DNA from: Buttiauxella brennerae ATCC 51605
GTDB lineage: Bacteria > Pseudomonadota > Gammaproteobacteria > Enterobacterales > Enterobacteriaceae
DNA length: 64,000 nt
Reading direction: 5' to 3'
NCBI RefSeq assembly: GCF_001654925.1
Contig: NZ_LXER01000006.1
Coordinates: 310,001 to 374,000 of the forward strand
The stretch's first letter is position 1; each line of letters opens with the position of its first letter. This document shows, one piece after another, positions 24,243 through 34,252 of the stretch. The position numbers and the translations under genes were made by a program. The notes under the pieces are model-generated. The model saw nothing but the letters and a program-made list of their open reading frames with translations, made no database searches and had not been told where the DNA came from.

Positions 24243-25235
24243 ATGAAGTACCAGCGCATTACATTGCAGGATATTGCCGCCCTTGCCGGGGTGACAAAAA
24301 TGACCGTCAGCCGTTATTTGCGCACGCCGGATAAAGTTGCCCCGGAAACCGCCGCCCGAATTGCTGAAGTAATGGCAGAAGTGAATTATATGCCGGACCC
24401 TGAAAACAGGGCGCTGGCGAGTAATATGCAGCCGCGCATTGGCGTTATTATTCCCTCATTTCATAACCAGATTTTTGCCGATTTACTGGCCGGTATCGAG
24501 TCCGTAACAAAGCCGATGGGCTACCAGACCCTGGTGGTTAACTATGATTACGACCGCGAACGCGAAGAAGAGCAAATTTCCACGGTATTAGGTTTCAACG
24601 TTGCCGGGTTAATTCTGACGGAAACCGTGCATACGCTGCGGGCCGAGAAGTATCTAACGGCCGCCGGGATCCCGGTTGCTGAGGTGATGGATCTGGTGGC
24701 TGACAGCGGGCGAATTAATGTCGGGTTCGATAATTTTCGCGCAGGCTTTGATATGGCCAACATGCTGATTGCCAGCGGTAAGAAGAGAATTATCTATTTT
24801 GGTTCGATGGCTGATGCGCGTGACATCAAAAGATATGAAGGCTACTGCAAAGCGATGGCTGATGCGGGGTTGGCTGATGGGCGACTGATGCCAAATAAAG
24901 TCTCGTCCATCAGCGTGGGCACCGGAATGATGGCGATGGCGCGCCAGATGTACCCGGATATGGACGGAATATTGTGTACAAATGATGACCTTGCCGCGGG
25001 CGTGTTACAGGAGTGTCAGGCGGCCAACATTTCTGTGCCCGCGCAGATGGGCATTGCCGGTTTTCACGGGCTGGAAATCGGCCAGGTTACCGCGCCAAAA
25101 CTTGCCAGTGTCGTGACGCCACGCTTTGAGATAGGCAAAGTTGCCACGGAAATTTTACTTAAGAAAATCAATAAACAACCGACCATTGAACAGGTCGATT
25201 TGCACTATCGTTTGTCCCTGGGCGGCACGCTTTAG
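24243..25235 (+). CDS. LacI-family regulator, GntR/IdnR type
   Basis: A 330-residue repressor with the LacI helix-turn-helix at residues 5-50 (ITLQDIAALAGVTKMTVSRY, then VNYMPD), followed by a sugar-binding domain (IGVIIPSFHNQIFADLLAGI..., ILCTNDDLAAGVLQECQ, GIAGFHGLEIGQ) that resembles E. coli GntR and IdnR. AGGAA seven bases before the ATG at 24243 fixes the start; the longer frame from 24192 lacks one. It is divergent from idnO and upstream of the dehydrogenase and MFS genes, and could also act on the GntR boxes at 21445. Confidence 0.9.
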   Translation: MKYQRITLQDIAALAGVTKMTVSRYLRTPDKVAPETAARIAEVMAEVNYMPDPENRALASNMQPRIGVIIPSFHNQIFADLLAGIESVTKPMGYQTLVVNYDYDREREEEQISTVLGFNVAGLILTETVHTLRAEKYLTAAGIPVAEVMDLVADSGRINVGFDNFRAGFDMANMLIASGKKRIIYFGSMADARDIKRYEGYCKAMADAGLADGRLMPNKVSSISVGTGMMAMARQMYPDMDGILCTNDDLAAGVLQECQAANISVPAQMGIAGFHGLEIGQVTAPKLASVVTPRFEIGKVATEILLKKINKQPTIEQVDLHYRLSLGGTL

Positions 25236-25379
25236 CCTCCAAAATGCTGAAACGATCACGCTAACGGTAACACGCTTTTCTAACATGAATTCGCGTGACC
25301 TGCGTCGCAAAACCCTGCGCTTAAAACGGTTTTGATGTTAAGCAGAAATTTTGACTTAACTGACTTAACCGGGGGACAC

Positions 25380-26327
25380 ATGTCACAACCTACCCAACAC
25401 GTATTACTGATTGCTCCTGTGATGGATGCGCTCCAGCAACAACTGGACGCGCACTACACCGTACACCGCCTCTATCAACAACCCGATGCAGCCGCCTGGC
25501 TTGCTGAGAACGGTGCAAACGTGGGGGCTGTCGTGACCCGAGGCGATGTGGGCGTTACCAGCGCCGTGCTGGAAAACCTGCCTCAGGTTGGCGTGATTGC
25601 TATTTTTGGCGTTGGCACTGACGCGGTGGATCTTGAATATGCACGCCGTCGCCATATTGCAGTGACGGTGACTGCCGGGGCATTAACCGATGATGTCGCC
25701 GACCTTGCGTTCGGTTTGTTGCTCAGTAGTGCCCGCCAGCTCTGCCTGGGGGACCGTTTTGTGCGCGAAGGGCGCTGGTTACAGGAAAGCCCCGCGCTTG
25801 CAACACAGGTGAGTCGTAAACGTATCGGCATTTTTGGCATGGGCAATATTGGCCGGGCCATCGCCCGTCGCGCCAGCGGGTTTGATATGGATATTTATTA
25901 CACCGACCGCCAGGCAGATAACACGCTGCCGTATCACTGGTGTGATGATGTATTGAGCCTTGCTCAGCGCAGTGACTTTTTTGTCGTTGCCGTTTCGGGC
26001 GGAAAGGAGAGCCAGGGGATTGTGAACCACGAGGTATTCCAGGCGTTACCGGCGCATGCATTAGTGATTAATATCGCCCGCGGCAGCATTATTAACGAGC
26101 CAGATTTAATTGCCGCTTTACAAAATGGTGATATTGCGGGTGCAGGCCTGGATGTTTTTGTTGATGAGCCTAATGTGCCAGCGGAATTTATCGGCATGGA
26201 TAATGTGGTATTACAGCCTCATGTCGCCAGTGCGACACATGAAACACGCCAGCGTATGAGTCATATCGTATTTGAAAATGTTCAGGCCTATTTTAACGGT
26301 CAGCCATTACCGCACCGCATAAATTAA
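25380..26327 (+). CDS. D-2-hydroxyacid dehydrogenase (2-ketogluconate / hydroxypyruvate reductase-like)
   Basis: A 315-residue NAD(P)-dependent reductase. The cofactor fold GIFGMGNIGRAIARR is at about residues 147-161. The catalytic Arg is in NIARGSIINEPDL (about 232), the Glu in DVFVDEPNVP, and the His in LQPHVASATHETR (about 281). It resembles GhrB/TkrA-type reductases for 2-ketogluconate, glyoxylate and hydroxypyruvate. GGGGGA precedes the ATG. With the downstream MFS carrier and the neighbouring idnO, it suggests reduction of imported ketoaldonates; the exact substrate is inferred. Confidence 0.9.
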   Translation: MSQPTQHVLLIAPVMDALQQQLDAHYTVHRLYQQPDAAAWLAENGANVGAVVTRGDVGVTSAVLENLPQVGVIAIFGVGTDAVDLEYARRRHIAVTVTAGALTDDVADLAFGLLLSSARQLCLGDRFVREGRWLQESPALATQVSRKRIGIFGMGNIGRAIARRASGFDMDIYYTDRQADNTLPYHWCDDVLSLAQRSDFFVVAVSGGKESQGIVNHEVFQALPAHALVINIARGSIINEPDLIAALQNGDIAGAGLDVFVDEPNVPAEFIGMDNVVLQPHVASATHETRQRMSHIVFENVQAYFNGQPLPHRIN

Positions 26328-26384
26328 TTATACCGCGCCCTTTGTTAAGAAGGGCAATGACTTTAATTGTCACGGAAAAATACC

Positions 26385-27698
26385 ATGGAAAATAAAATAC
26401 CCGGCACTCGTTGGTGGCGTGTGGTCGCACCTATTTTAATCGCCTGCATTATTTCTTTTATGGATCGGGTGAATATTAGTTTTGCACTTCCCGGCGGAAT
26501 GGAAGCCGATTTAGCAATTACCAGCCAGATGGCCGGGCTTACCAGCGGGATATTTTTCATCGGCTATCTTTTTTTGCAGATCCCCGGTGGGCGTGCGGCA
26601 GTCAACGGCAGTGGCAAACGGTTCATAGCCTGGTCGCTGGTGGCCTGGGCGATCGTTTCTATCGCCACGGGTTTTGTCACCAATCATTATCAGGTTTTGG
26701 TGCTGCGCTTTGTGTTGGGTGTGGCCGAGGGCGGCATGCTACCCGTGGTGCTGACGATGATCAGCAACTGGTTCCCGGATAAGGAAATCGGCCGGGCGAA
26801 TGCTTTTGTCATGATGTTTGCACCGATTGGCGGCATGGTGACGGCCCCTATCTCGGGTGCGATTATTCAAGGTTTAGACTGGCGCTGGCTGTTTATCATC
26901 GAAGGTTTGCTGTCGATTGTGGTGCTGGCGGTGTGGTGGGTGTTGATTAGCGACCGCCCGCAGGAAGCGCGTTGGCTGCCAACGGCTGAGCGCGACTATT
27001 TACTGGCCGAACTGGAGCGTGACCGTCAGGCGCGCAGCCTGAAACAACCCGTCAGTAAAGCACCGCTGCAGGATGTGTTCCGTAACAGCAGCTTAATGAA
27101 ACTGGTGGCGCTTAATTTCTTCTACCAGACCGGGGATTATGGCTACACGCTGTGGCTGCCGACTATCCTGAAAAACCTGACGGGCGCGAATATGGCAGGG
27201 GTTGGGTTGCTGGCGATAGTGCCCTTTGTGGCAACGATTATCGGCATCTACGTGATTTCAACGCTCAGCGATAAAACCGGGAAACGCCGTTTGTGGGTGA
27301 TGGTTTCACTGCTCTGTTTTGCCGCGGCACTGCTGGCCTCGGTGGTTTTACGCCATAACATTATTGCGGCGTATATCGCACTGGTGGTGTGCGGCTTCTT
27401 CCTTAAAGCGGCAACCAGCCCATTCTGGTCGATTCCGGGTCGTATCGCATCACCAGAAGTCGCCGGTGGGGCGCGTGGTGTAATAAATGGTTTGGGGAAT
27501 TTGGGCGGATTCTGCGGGCCGTGGCTGGTGGGGATGATGATTTATCTTTACGGGCAAAACGTGGCGGTATGTGCGCTGGCCGGTTCGCTGGTGATTGCCG
27601 CACTGATTACCTTAACCTTGCCGAAGAACTGCGATCTGACTCCGAATAACGATAAGCCAGTCGCAGATAAATCAGCTAAACAACCCCATGTTGCTTAA
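26385..27698 (+). CDS. MFS transporter, anion:cation symporter (ACS) type
   Basis: A 437-residue inner membrane carrier with 12 predicted segments. The ACS-family start RVVAPILIACIISFMDRVNI is at about residues 11-30, with GVAEGGMLPVVLTMISNWFP (about 110) after it. Relatives carry hexuronates, glucarate, tartrate or 2-ketogluconate. ATG at 26385 is taken rather than TTG at 26367; the ribosome site is weak (ACGGAAAA). It lies 57 bases after the dehydrogenase gene, in one likely operon, and is convergent with rna three bases away. Confidence 0.88.
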   Translation: MENKIPGTRWWRVVAPILIACIISFMDRVNISFALPGGMEADLAITSQMAGLTSGIFFIGYLFLQIPGGRAAVNGSGKRFIAWSLVAWAIVSIATGFVTNHYQVLVLRFVLGVAEGGMLPVVLTMISNWFPDKEIGRANAFVMMFAPIGGMVTAPISGAIIQGLDWRWLFIIEGLLSIVVLAVWWVLISDRPQEARWLPTAERDYLLAELERDRQARSLKQPVSKAPLQDVFRNSSLMKLVALNFFYQTGDYGYTLWLPTILKNLTGANMAGVGLLAIVPFVATIIGIYVISTLSDKTGKRRLWVMVSLLCFAAALLASVVLRHNIIAAYIALVVCGFFLKAATSPFWSIPGRIASPEVAGGARGVINGLGNLGGFCGPWLVGMMIYLYGQNVAVCALAGSLVIAALITLTLPKNCDLTPNNDKPVADKSAKQPHVA

Positions 27699-27701
27699 CC
27701 G

Positions 27702-28505
27702 TCAGTAACCCACAGCATCCAGGCGGAACTGTTTCGTGCAGTTGCCTGGATTTTTTTGAGCGGCAAAAGAGCCTTCGTTAAGTGGGTTATTAATTTTTGC
27801 CGCATCCAGCGAGATTTGCATTTCTGTCAGGTAAGCGGGGTTGCCGTTACAGGTCAGTTTCACCGCTTTCACTGCGTCATTTCCCCAGCTTTTATTCAGC
27901 GCTTGATTGAATGCTTTACGCGTGACGTCTTTGCCGTAGTTTTCCGCAAGGAACGTGCCGAATGCGCTCTGTTTGAACTCATTATTCAGGCGAACCATGG
28001 TGCCGAAATAGGCATTGGGGTTAAAACCAAAACAGGCACCATGTTTGGCAAATTCATAGCGGTCAAGGCACGACTGACCGCCCGCTCCCGGCATCACACC
28101 CGCGAGTTTGCTGGCTATATCTGTGGATAACGCTGGGGCTGGAGCCTGGCATTTTTGTGAGCCACGAACTTCCGCCATATTGGGCACCGGGCGAGTTGAA
28201 CAGCCGTAACGCATCCAACGTTTTTCATCCACACCGCGGGCTGCAACGGATTTCGGTAATCCAGGCCACAGGCCATGCACAGTTAAAAAGGCGCGTTTGT
28301 CGCTTTGTTCCTGTTGAATCTTACACTCTGCGGGTTCATTGCGATTGCGTTCATGCATCGCCTGGCAAAAGCCGGTTTGCCAGGAAAGAGCGAGTACGTA
28401 ACGGTCAAAATCACCATATTGTTTGGGCTGAAGATCTTCGGCCTGCACAGCAAAACTGGTGGCACATACGAATGACAATAATGTGGTCTGGCAGATGAAT
28501 TTCAT
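27702..28505 (-). CDS. rna: Periplasmic ribonuclease I (RNase T2 family)
   Basis: Non-specific endoribonuclease of the periplasm. The signal peptide covers residues 1-22 (ending SFAVQA). Both T2 active sites are intact: CAS I with His77 (LTVHGLWPGLP), and CAS II with Glu151, Lys154 and His155 (YEFAKHGACFG). There are several cysteine pairs. The 267 residues match the E. coli length of 268. In E. coli it lies between rnk and citT; here citT is still its neighbour but rnk is 8 kb away. Confidence 0.96.
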   Translation of the reverse strand: MKFICQTTLLSFVCATSFAVQAEDLQPKQYGDFDRYVLALSWQTGFCQAMHERNRNEPAECKIQQEQSDKRAFLTVHGLWPGLPKSVAARGVDEKRWMRYGCSTRPVPNMAEVRGSQKCQAPAPALSTDIASKLAGVMPGAGGQSCLDRYEFAKHGACFGFNPNAYFGTMVRLNNEFKQSAFGTFLAENYGKDVTRKAFNQALNKSWGNDAVKAVKLTCNGNPAYLTEMQISLDAAKINNPLNEGSFAAQKNPGNCTKQFRLDAVGY

Positions 28506-28552
28506 GCCGTTCTCATTTGGTTAAATGATGATTCCGTATTTAATCATAAAAA

Positions 28553-28573
28553 AAGCGCCTCGCAGAGACGCTT
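28553..28573 (-). terminator. Terminator of the cit operon after citT
   Basis: On the reverse strand the stem AAGCGTCTC / GAGGCGCTT (one mismatch) has a 3-base loop and is followed by TTTTTATG, about 52 bases after the citT stop. It separates the citrate operon from rna. Confidence 0.8.
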
Positions 28574-28588
28574 TGTTCTGAATATGTC

Positions 28589-28624
28589 TACCCATAAATA
28601 ATGCAACTTAAAGTATGACGGGTA
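28589..28624. repeat. Degenerate short copy of the TACCC palindrome family
   Basis: TACCC...TGCAACTTAAAGTATGACGGGTA has the outer TACCC/GGGTA arms and the right-hand GCAACTT(G)AAGTATGACGGGTA end of the element at 51856, but lacks the middle. It directly adjoins the citT stop codon. Confidence 0.65.
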
Positions 28625-30088
28625 TTAGCTCCAGAGTGCCAGAATAGGCCAGCCGACGCACAACAACATTGCGATATAAATCACGCCGAAGATTGCCCCC
28701 AGGCGCCAGTAATCTTTCGATTTCACGTAGCCGCAACCATAGATAATCACCCCTGGGCCTGTTGCGTATGGCGTCAGGCAACCCATGATCCCGATGGACA
28801 GCACCAGCAAAATACACAAATGCTCCATTGGAACCCCCGGAATACCTTTACCCACGGCCAGGATAACCGGCAGCATGGTAGCGGTGTGTGCCGAAAGGCT
28901 GGCAAACAGGTAGTGCGCAAAGTAGAACACCAGCACCAGCACGATAACCGTCGTGTTCGGCGAGAAGCCCTCCAGATGCGAACTCATGGTGTTGGCGAAC
29001 CAGTCGATAAAACCAGAACGGGTCAGGCCGCTTGCCATTACAACGAGGGTCGCAAGGTTAACCAGCGTATTCCAAGCACTGCTGTATTTGGTGATGTCTT
29101 TCCACGGCACAACGTGCAACGCCAGCATCAGCGAAACGGCCAGCAAACCGACCGCTGTGGCATCAATCACCTCACCGCCAAATACCCACAGCCCAAGACT
29201 CAGCAGCACCAGGCCAATCAGTGTGATCTCTTTACGCGTCAGACTGCCCATCTCTTTTAATGCGTCATTCGCCCAGCCCGATACTTCCGCGCTGTGAGTC
29301 ACTTCGGGTTTGTACAGCACATAAGAAAGCCATGGCGCCACGATCAGCAAAATAAGGCCGACCGGCAGGAAGCTCAGGAACCACTGCATCCAGCTAATCT
29401 GGATCCCGGCGATTTTACTGACAAACTCCAGCCCCAGCACGTTGGGGGCGGCGCCGGTGACAAACATGGAAGAACTCAAACTGGTACTGATGACCATCAT
29501 CCACATCAGGTAGCCACCGATACGGCGTGAAGATTTATCGTTCGGGAAAGACTGGAACAGCGGTGGCAGGTTTTTGATAACCGGGAAAACCGTGCCGCCA
29601 GTACGCGCAGTATTCGACGGCGTAAAGGGTGCCAGCAGAATATCGATAATGACAATTGCATAACCCAGCGTCAGCGTGCGCTTACCCATAAACTTCACCA
29701 TAAACAGGGCGATACGGCGGCCCAGCCCGGTGACTTCATAGCCCAGCGCAAAAATAAACGCCCCAAACACCAGCCAGACGGTGGTGCTGGAAAAGCCCGC
29801 CAGCCCCCATTTCAACGCCTGCTTACCCGCATCAAAGGCCGGGTCGGCTAACTCTTTGGCATCGAACAGTAAATAATTGCTGCCGATAACGCAGATGGTG
29901 ACGGCAATAAAGCTGATGGCTGTCGCCGGAATGGGCTCCAGAATCATGCCCACGATCATCGCGACAAATACGGCGAAGTAATGCCATGCCTGAGGCGGCA
30001 TACCATCGGGTACAGGAATGAGCAGCATGATGGCCATGACCGCCAGCGGTGCCAGTAACTTCCATATTTTATCTTTTGAAACAGACAT
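28625..30088 (-). CDS. citT: Citrate:succinate antiporter CitT
   Basis: A 487-residue DASS-family inner membrane transporter that imports citrate in exchange for succinate during anaerobic growth. The opening SVSKDKIWKLLAPLAVMAIM, the DASS motif around PSNTARTGGTVFPVIKNLPP and the end GVIYIAMLLCVGWPILALWS match E. coli CitT, with about 12 membrane segments. It is the last gene of the cit operon, 36 bases after citG. It gives the Na-independent uptake route; no citS is seen. Confidence 0.94.
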   Translation of the reverse strand: MSVSKDKIWKLLAPLAVMAIMLLIPVPDGMPPQAWHYFAVFVAMIVGMILEPIPATAISFIAVTICVIGSNYLLFDAKELADPAFDAGKQALKWGLAGFSSTTVWLVFGAFIFALGYEVTGLGRRIALFMVKFMGKRTLTLGYAIVIIDILLAPFTPSNTARTGGTVFPVIKNLPPLFQSFPNDKSSRRIGGYLMWMMVISTSLSSSMFVTGAAPNVLGLEFVSKIAGIQISWMQWFLSFLPVGLILLIVAPWLSYVLYKPEVTHSAEVSGWANDALKEMGSLTRKEITLIGLVLLSLGLWVFGGEVIDATAVGLLAVSLMLALHVVPWKDITKYSSAWNTLVNLATLVVMASGLTRSGFIDWFANTMSSHLEGFSPNTTVIVLVLVFYFAHYLFASLSAHTATMLPVILAVGKGIPGVPMEHLCILLVLSIGIMGCLTPYATGPGVIIYGCGYVKSKDYWRLGAIFGVIYIAMLLCVGWPILALWS

Positions 30089-30124
30089 AACTGATTCTCC
30101 AGTAAGGCGTTTTTTCTGATTAGG

Positions 30125-31012
30125 TTAAGGGTGAGATTGCGAAATTTGGGCTAAGAACCAGGTGATGATCAGCAGGTCGGCGCTGCCTCCGGGGCTGAGG
30201 TTGCGCTCAATACAGGCATTATCGAAAACGTGCAGAGAGTGAAGATCTGCGGGCTGATGGGTACCGCCGTTGTGCAGCAGGTTGCGTGCGTAATCTTGCA
30301 GCCAGTTCAGGGCTTCAACGCCGCCACGTGAGGCGATATTGGTGTCGCCGTTGTGTGCCATCAGCAGCAGCAATGTATCCAGCAATGCCAGTTCCGGGTC
30401 GCTTCCCTGGGCCAGGCGCGAGCGGTAATGCGGTAGTGCAAGGTTTATCACCAACGGATAGCCGGCTTCGGCCTCACCGCGCGCCCCGGTTAACCCCACT
30501 TTGCAGAAAAGCCGCTGCCCGGCAGTTTGCTGGTGGTTGTTCTGCCGCAGTTCTCGCTGCGTCAGCCCGTGGCAAAAAGCCGCCGCTGTCTGGCAAACTG
30601 CAAGCGGCGTGACTTCACGCTGTTGTTGATGCAGGCGGCCAATCGCGGCGCACAGCAACCCGAGTGAGAAAATGCTGCCTTTATGGGTGTTCACACCCGC
30701 AGTGGCGCGGAACATGGCGGACTCACACGCCATGCCGATGGGGCGCAAATCTTTCAGCACGTCACTTGCTGGCAGTAAAGCTGTGCGCGCACCTTGCTGA
30801 ATAAAACGCGGCAACCACGGGCGAATCGCATCGGCGCTGCGGTAGAAATCCTTTAGTGCCATGTCTTTATGCGCACCACAGTTACGCCTGTCGACCAGGC
30901 CCGGTTTCGGCGTTAGATTCACCTCCGCCAGTAATGCGCGAAAGGCCAGTTCGCTGTAATGGGCAGCGATCGTTTCCGGAACCTCAACGCGCGCCAGAGT
31001 TGTCTGCATCAT
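30125..31012 (-). CDS. citG: 2-(5''-triphosphoribosyl)-3'-dephospho-CoA synthase CitG
   Basis: Makes the prosthetic-group precursor of citrate lyase from dephospho-CoA and ATP. The 295 residues carry the CitG family motifs [19 protein letters not shown] (about 32-50) and [18 protein letters not shown] (about 215-232). The gene overlaps citX by 29 bases, which suggests tight translational coupling. In Klebsiella and some relatives citX and citG functions are partly fused; here they are separate, as in E. coli. Confidence 0.94.
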   Translation of the reverse strand: MMQTTLARVEVPETIAAHYSELAFRALLAEVNLTPKPGLVDRRNCGAHKDMALKDFYRSADAIRPWLPRFIQQGARTALLPASDVLKDLRPIGMACESAMFRATAGVNTHKGSIFSLGLLCAAIGRLHQQQREVTPLAVCQTAAAFCHGLTQRELRQNNHQQTAGQRLFCKVGLTGARGEAEAGYPLVINLALPHYRSRLAQGSDPELALLDTLLLLMAHNGDTNIASRGGVEALNWLQDYARNLLHNGGTHQPADLHSLHVFDNACIERNLSPGGSADLLIITWFLAQISQSHP

Positions 31013-31535
31013 TGAGTAGTGCCTCCATGCGTTCGGTCAGCTCAGCAAACGGGTGTGCTTGCTCGCGAGCGCAAACCGCGGCAGTTTTTTCGCATAACAA
31101 ACACAGTCGAGCGGGGAGCGCAAAATCACTGCGCGAGAGAATTTCGCCCTGTGGCGTCAGGATGTCGATATCCCACAGGCGGCCAAGCGGATGATTTTGC
31201 TCAAGCTCAATAGTGGCTTGCTTCACCGCCCCAGGCAGGGCGTTGATTGCCAGCAGGGCTTCTGGCCCGGTGGCTTGAGCCAGGCAATTCTGATGTTTAA
31301 TTTCCCAGCCAGAAAGCTCAGCCAGGTGGCGAATCGCTCTGAGCCCATGGTTAAAAATACGCCGTGTTAACACGCTGTCTTTCACCGGGCCGGGGGCGAC
31401 CACGGTAAAAGAAATTAAGGTTATGGCATGGCGCGCCAGCCACTCCTGTTGCCGTTTTTGGCGAGCGTCGCGACTGGCAAGTAGCTGCGGTAACGTGACC
31501 ACGGCGTTGCTCGCAGAAGAGAGATACATCGGCAT
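30984..31535 (-). CDS. citX: Apo-citrate lyase phosphoribosyl-dephospho-CoA transferase CitX
   Basis: Transfers the prosthetic group to Ser14 of the CitD acyl carrier protein. The 183 residues match the family, with [19 protein letters not shown] near the N-terminus, then [20 protein letters not shown] and the [11 protein letters not shown]...[15 protein letters not shown] segment, which resembles nucleotidyltransferase-type folds. It starts 3 bases after citF and overlaps citG at its end. Confidence 0.94.
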   Translation of the reverse strand: MPMYLSSASNAVVTLPQLLASRDARQKRQQEWLARHAITLISFTVVAPGPVKDSVLTRRIFNHGLRAIRHLAELSGWEIKHQNCLAQATGPEALLAINALPGAVKQATIELEQNHPLGRLWDIDILTPQGEILSRSDFALPARLCLLCEKTAAVCAREQAHPFAELTERMEALLNDADNSGAR

Positions 31536-31538
31536 GAT

Positions 31539-33053
31539 TTATTCCTTCACTTGATGAACGATATCAATCACCGAACCGTCGCGGTAACGCACCACGGCAA
31601 TTACGCGGTCAGTAAATTCAATGGCGTGGGGAAGGCCGGTAAGGATTTGCGCCCGTTCGCGCAGCCATTCGATGGTGACGATTTTCATCCCGGCATCTTT
31701 CAGGCGTTCGGCCAGTTCAGGGCGAGCGGGGTTAACCGCAATACCGTGATCGGTAACCAAAATATCGATACTGGAGCCCGGCGTGACGCAGGTCAGGACG
31801 TTATCGACCAGCGTTGGAATACGCCCGCGCACCAGTGGGGCGACGATAATAGAGAGCGCTGCGGCAACGGCGGTGTCGCAATGCCCGCCGGATGCGCCGC
31901 GTAACACACCGTCGGAACCGGTCAGCACGTTGACGTTAAACTGGGTGTCGACTTCCAGTGCGCTCAACACCACCACGTCCAGGCGGTCGACTGACGCGCC
32001 TTTTGAGCCCCAGTTGGCGTACTGATTGGCGCTGATTTCAATGTGATTCGGGTTGCGCGCCAGGGATTGTGCCGCGCTGCGGTCAAAACTCTGCACATCG
32101 AGCAGCTTTTTGATTAGCCCCTTTTCATGCAGGTCGACGATGGTTGCGGTGATGCCACCGAGCGCAAAACCTGCGTGAATGCCACGGCTGCGCATTTTGT
32201 CTTCCAGAAAACGCGTCACCGCAAGCGATGCGCCACCGGTTCCGGTTTGCAGTGAAAAACCTTCTTTGAAATAGCCGGAATTGACGACCACATCTGCCGC
32301 CGTGCGGGCAATCAGTAATTCGCGTGGGTTGGAGGTCATACGGGTGGCGTCGGCACCGATTTTATCGGCGTCGCCAACTTGCTCGACCTGCACAATGAGA
32401 TCGACCTGATCTTGCATAATGCTTGCCGGGTTGTGCGGGTAGGGCAGCAGTGCCTCGGTGAGCAGCACAACCTGGTGGGCGTGTTCGGCATCGACTCTGG
32501 CATAACCCAAAGAGCCGCAGCAGGCTTTGCCGGTGTAGCCATTGGCGTTACCGAACTCATCACAGGAAGGCACGCCAAGGAACGCGACATCTATTTTCAG
32601 CTCGCCACAATTTACCAGTTGCACGCGCCCGCCGTGGGAGTGAATTTGCACCGGTTCTGCCAGCAGGCCGCGTGAAATTTCTTCGGCCAGCGGACCACGC
32701 AGGCCAGAGGTATAAATCCGCGTCACCACGTTATTGCGAATGTGCTCGATCAACGGCGCATGGCAGTCGCTCAGGGAACTTGAGGCGAGCGTCAGGTTTT
32801 TGAAGCCCATGCTGGCGATGGTTGCCATCACCAGATTCAGCGTCAGGTCGCCGCCGCGAAAGGCGTGGTGGAAGGAGATTGTCATGCCGTCGTGCAGCCC
32901 GGAGCGGCGAATTGCTTCCTCCAGTGAATTGCACAGTTTTTTCGCCCGCGGCTTTTGCGCCTGTAAATTGAGTTTTGAAACGTTCTTATAAGCAGGCAGG
33001 TCGCTTTCAGCGCGGCGGCTCCAGGCGGCGATACGTTGTTGTTTCTGAGTCAT
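31539..33053 (-). CDS. citF: Citrate lyase alpha subunit CitF (citrate:acetyl-ACP transferase)
   Basis: Swaps citrate for the acetyl group on the CitD carrier. The 504-residue protein covers the whole CitF family, with GMTISFHHAFRGGD near residue 57, SHGGRVQLVNCGEL near 140 and the CoA-transferase-like GGHCDTAVAAALSI near 390. E. coli CitF has about 510 residues. It follows citE by 9 bases. Confidence 0.95.
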   Translation of the reverse strand: MTQKQQRIAAWSRRAESDLPAYKNVSKLNLQAQKPRAKKLCNSLEEAIRRSGLHDGMTISFHHAFRGGDLTLNLVMATIASMGFKNLTLASSSLSDCHAPLIEHIRNNVVTRIYTSGLRGPLAEEISRGLLAEPVQIHSHGGRVQLVNCGELKIDVAFLGVPSCDEFGNANGYTGKACCGSLGYARVDAEHAHQVVLLTEALLPYPHNPASIMQDQVDLIVQVEQVGDADKIGADATRMTSNPRELLIARTAADVVVNSGYFKEGFSLQTGTGGASLAVTRFLEDKMRSRGIHAGFALGGITATIVDLHEKGLIKKLLDVQSFDRSAAQSLARNPNHIEISANQYANWGSKGASVDRLDVVVLSALEVDTQFNVNVLTGSDGVLRGASGGHCDTAVAAALSIIVAPLVRGRIPTLVDNVLTCVTPGSSIDILVTDHGIAVNPARPELAERLKDAGMKIVTIEWLRERAQILTGLPHAIEFTDRVIAVVRYRDGSVIDIVHQVKE

Positions 33054-33062
33054 TTTTTTGCC

Positions 33063-33959
33063 TTATTCTTCACGAATGCCGGAAAGTGCGGCGCGAGATA
33101 ACACCAGACGAGCGCGTTCGATAACCGGGCTGTCGACCATTTTTCCGTTTAGCGACACCACGCCACGGCCTTCACGGGCAGATGCTTCGGCGGCTTCAAC
33201 AACGGCGTTAGCGTGATCGACCTCTTTTTGCGTCGGGGCGTAAAGGTTGTGCAGCAACTCAATCTGGCGTGGGTTGATCAATGATTTGCCGTCAAAGCCA
33301 AGCTGCTTGATATGTGCGGCTTCTTGCAGAAAACCCGCTTCGTTATTGGCATCGGAATAAACGGTATCGAAGGCCTGAATCCCTGCGGAACGTGCGGCTT
33401 GCAGAATGGAACAACGGGCAAATAGCAGCTCGATACCCTCAGGGGATCGTTCGGTGCGCAAGTTGCGAACGTAGTCCTCTGCGCCCAGCGCAATCCCGAT
33501 TAAGCGTGTTGATGAATGAGCAATCGCCACGGCCTGCGTAATGCCTTGCGGGGATTCGATAGCGGCCAAAATTCCGGTGCTCCCGACTTCACGGCCACAT
33601 GCGGCTTCAATGCGCGCAATTTCGTTTTCGGTATCAATAACGTCTTGTGCGGTATCGGTTTTTGGCAGACGGACGATGTCGGCACCGCCACGCACCACGG
33701 CTTCCAGGTCGGCAACACCATATTCAGAGTCGAGCGGATTCACGCGCACAATGGTTTCCACATCCTGATACAGCGGGTGTTGCAGCGCGTGGTAAACCAG
33801 GCGGCGGGCGGCATCTTTTTCGCGCAAAATAACCGAGTCTTCCAGGTCGAACATCAGCGCGTCCGCCTGATAAATAAAGGCGTTGCTGACCATCGCTGCA
33901 TTCGCGCCCGGCACAAACAGCATGCTGCGGCGGGTGCGGTTTTTTTGTTCCGGCGTCAT
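33063..33959 (-). CDS. citE: Citrate lyase beta subunit CitE (citryl-ACP lyase)
   Basis: Splits citryl-ACP into acetyl-ACP and oxaloacetate. The 298-residue TIM-barrel HpcH/HpaI-type aldolase has [15 protein letters not shown] (about residues 9-23), the Mg-binding FDLEDSV, and [15 protein letters not shown] (about 135). ATG at 33959 is chosen over GTG at 33974; it overlaps the citD stop (ATGA), with GGGAGGA seven bases before it. Confidence 0.95.
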   Translation of the reverse strand: MTPEQKNRTRRSMLFVPGANAAMVSNAFIYQADALMFDLEDSVILREKDAARRLVYHALQHPLYQDVETIVRVNPLDSEYGVADLEAVVRGGADIVRLPKTDTAQDVIDTENEIARIEAACGREVGSTGILAAIESPQGITQAVAIAHSSTRLIGIALGAEDYVRNLRTERSPEGIELLFARCSILQAARSAGIQAFDTVYSDANNEAGFLQEAAHIKQLGFDGKSLINPRQIELLHNLYAPTQKEVDHANAVVEAAEASAREGRGVVSLNGKMVDSPVIERARLVLSRAALSGIREE

Positions 33960-34252
33960 AGGTTTTCCTCCCACGGCAGCGCTTTGACATCGCTTGCGCG
34001 AACCAGCAGGGTTTCCAGACGGGCACGCAGAATGCAGTCCAGCGCACCTTTGTCATCCACAATCAATTGCACGCCAGTAACATGATGGCGCTCGAGGATC
34101 TCCAGCATCGTGGCGCGAATGGCTTCGCCAAACTGTTTTTCAACATTGCTGCTGATTTGCAGATCAATCTCCTGGGTATCAAGCGGTGCGATGCGGATCA
34201 TCACATCACCCGACTCCAGGGTGCCGGCAACGGCTGCGTGGGTAATTTTCAT
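33956..34252 (-). CDS. citD: Citrate lyase acyl carrier protein CitD (gamma subunit)
   Basis: The 98-residue acyl carrier protein of citrate lyase. The prosthetic-group attachment Ser14 is in [13 protein letters not shown]. The start overlaps the citC stop by 4 bases and the stop overlaps the citE start by 4 bases, so C, D and E are coupled. The length and sequence match E. coli CitD (98). Confidence 0.95.
   Translation of the reverse strand: MKITHAAVAGTLESGDVMIRIAPLDTQEIDLQISSNVEKQFGEAIRATMLEILERHHVTGVQLIVDDKGALDCILRARLETLLVRASDVKALPWEENL

Noticed and set aside
33516-34085. 189-residue forward frame over citE-citD
   Set aside because: Antisense shadow of two conserved, coupled genes.
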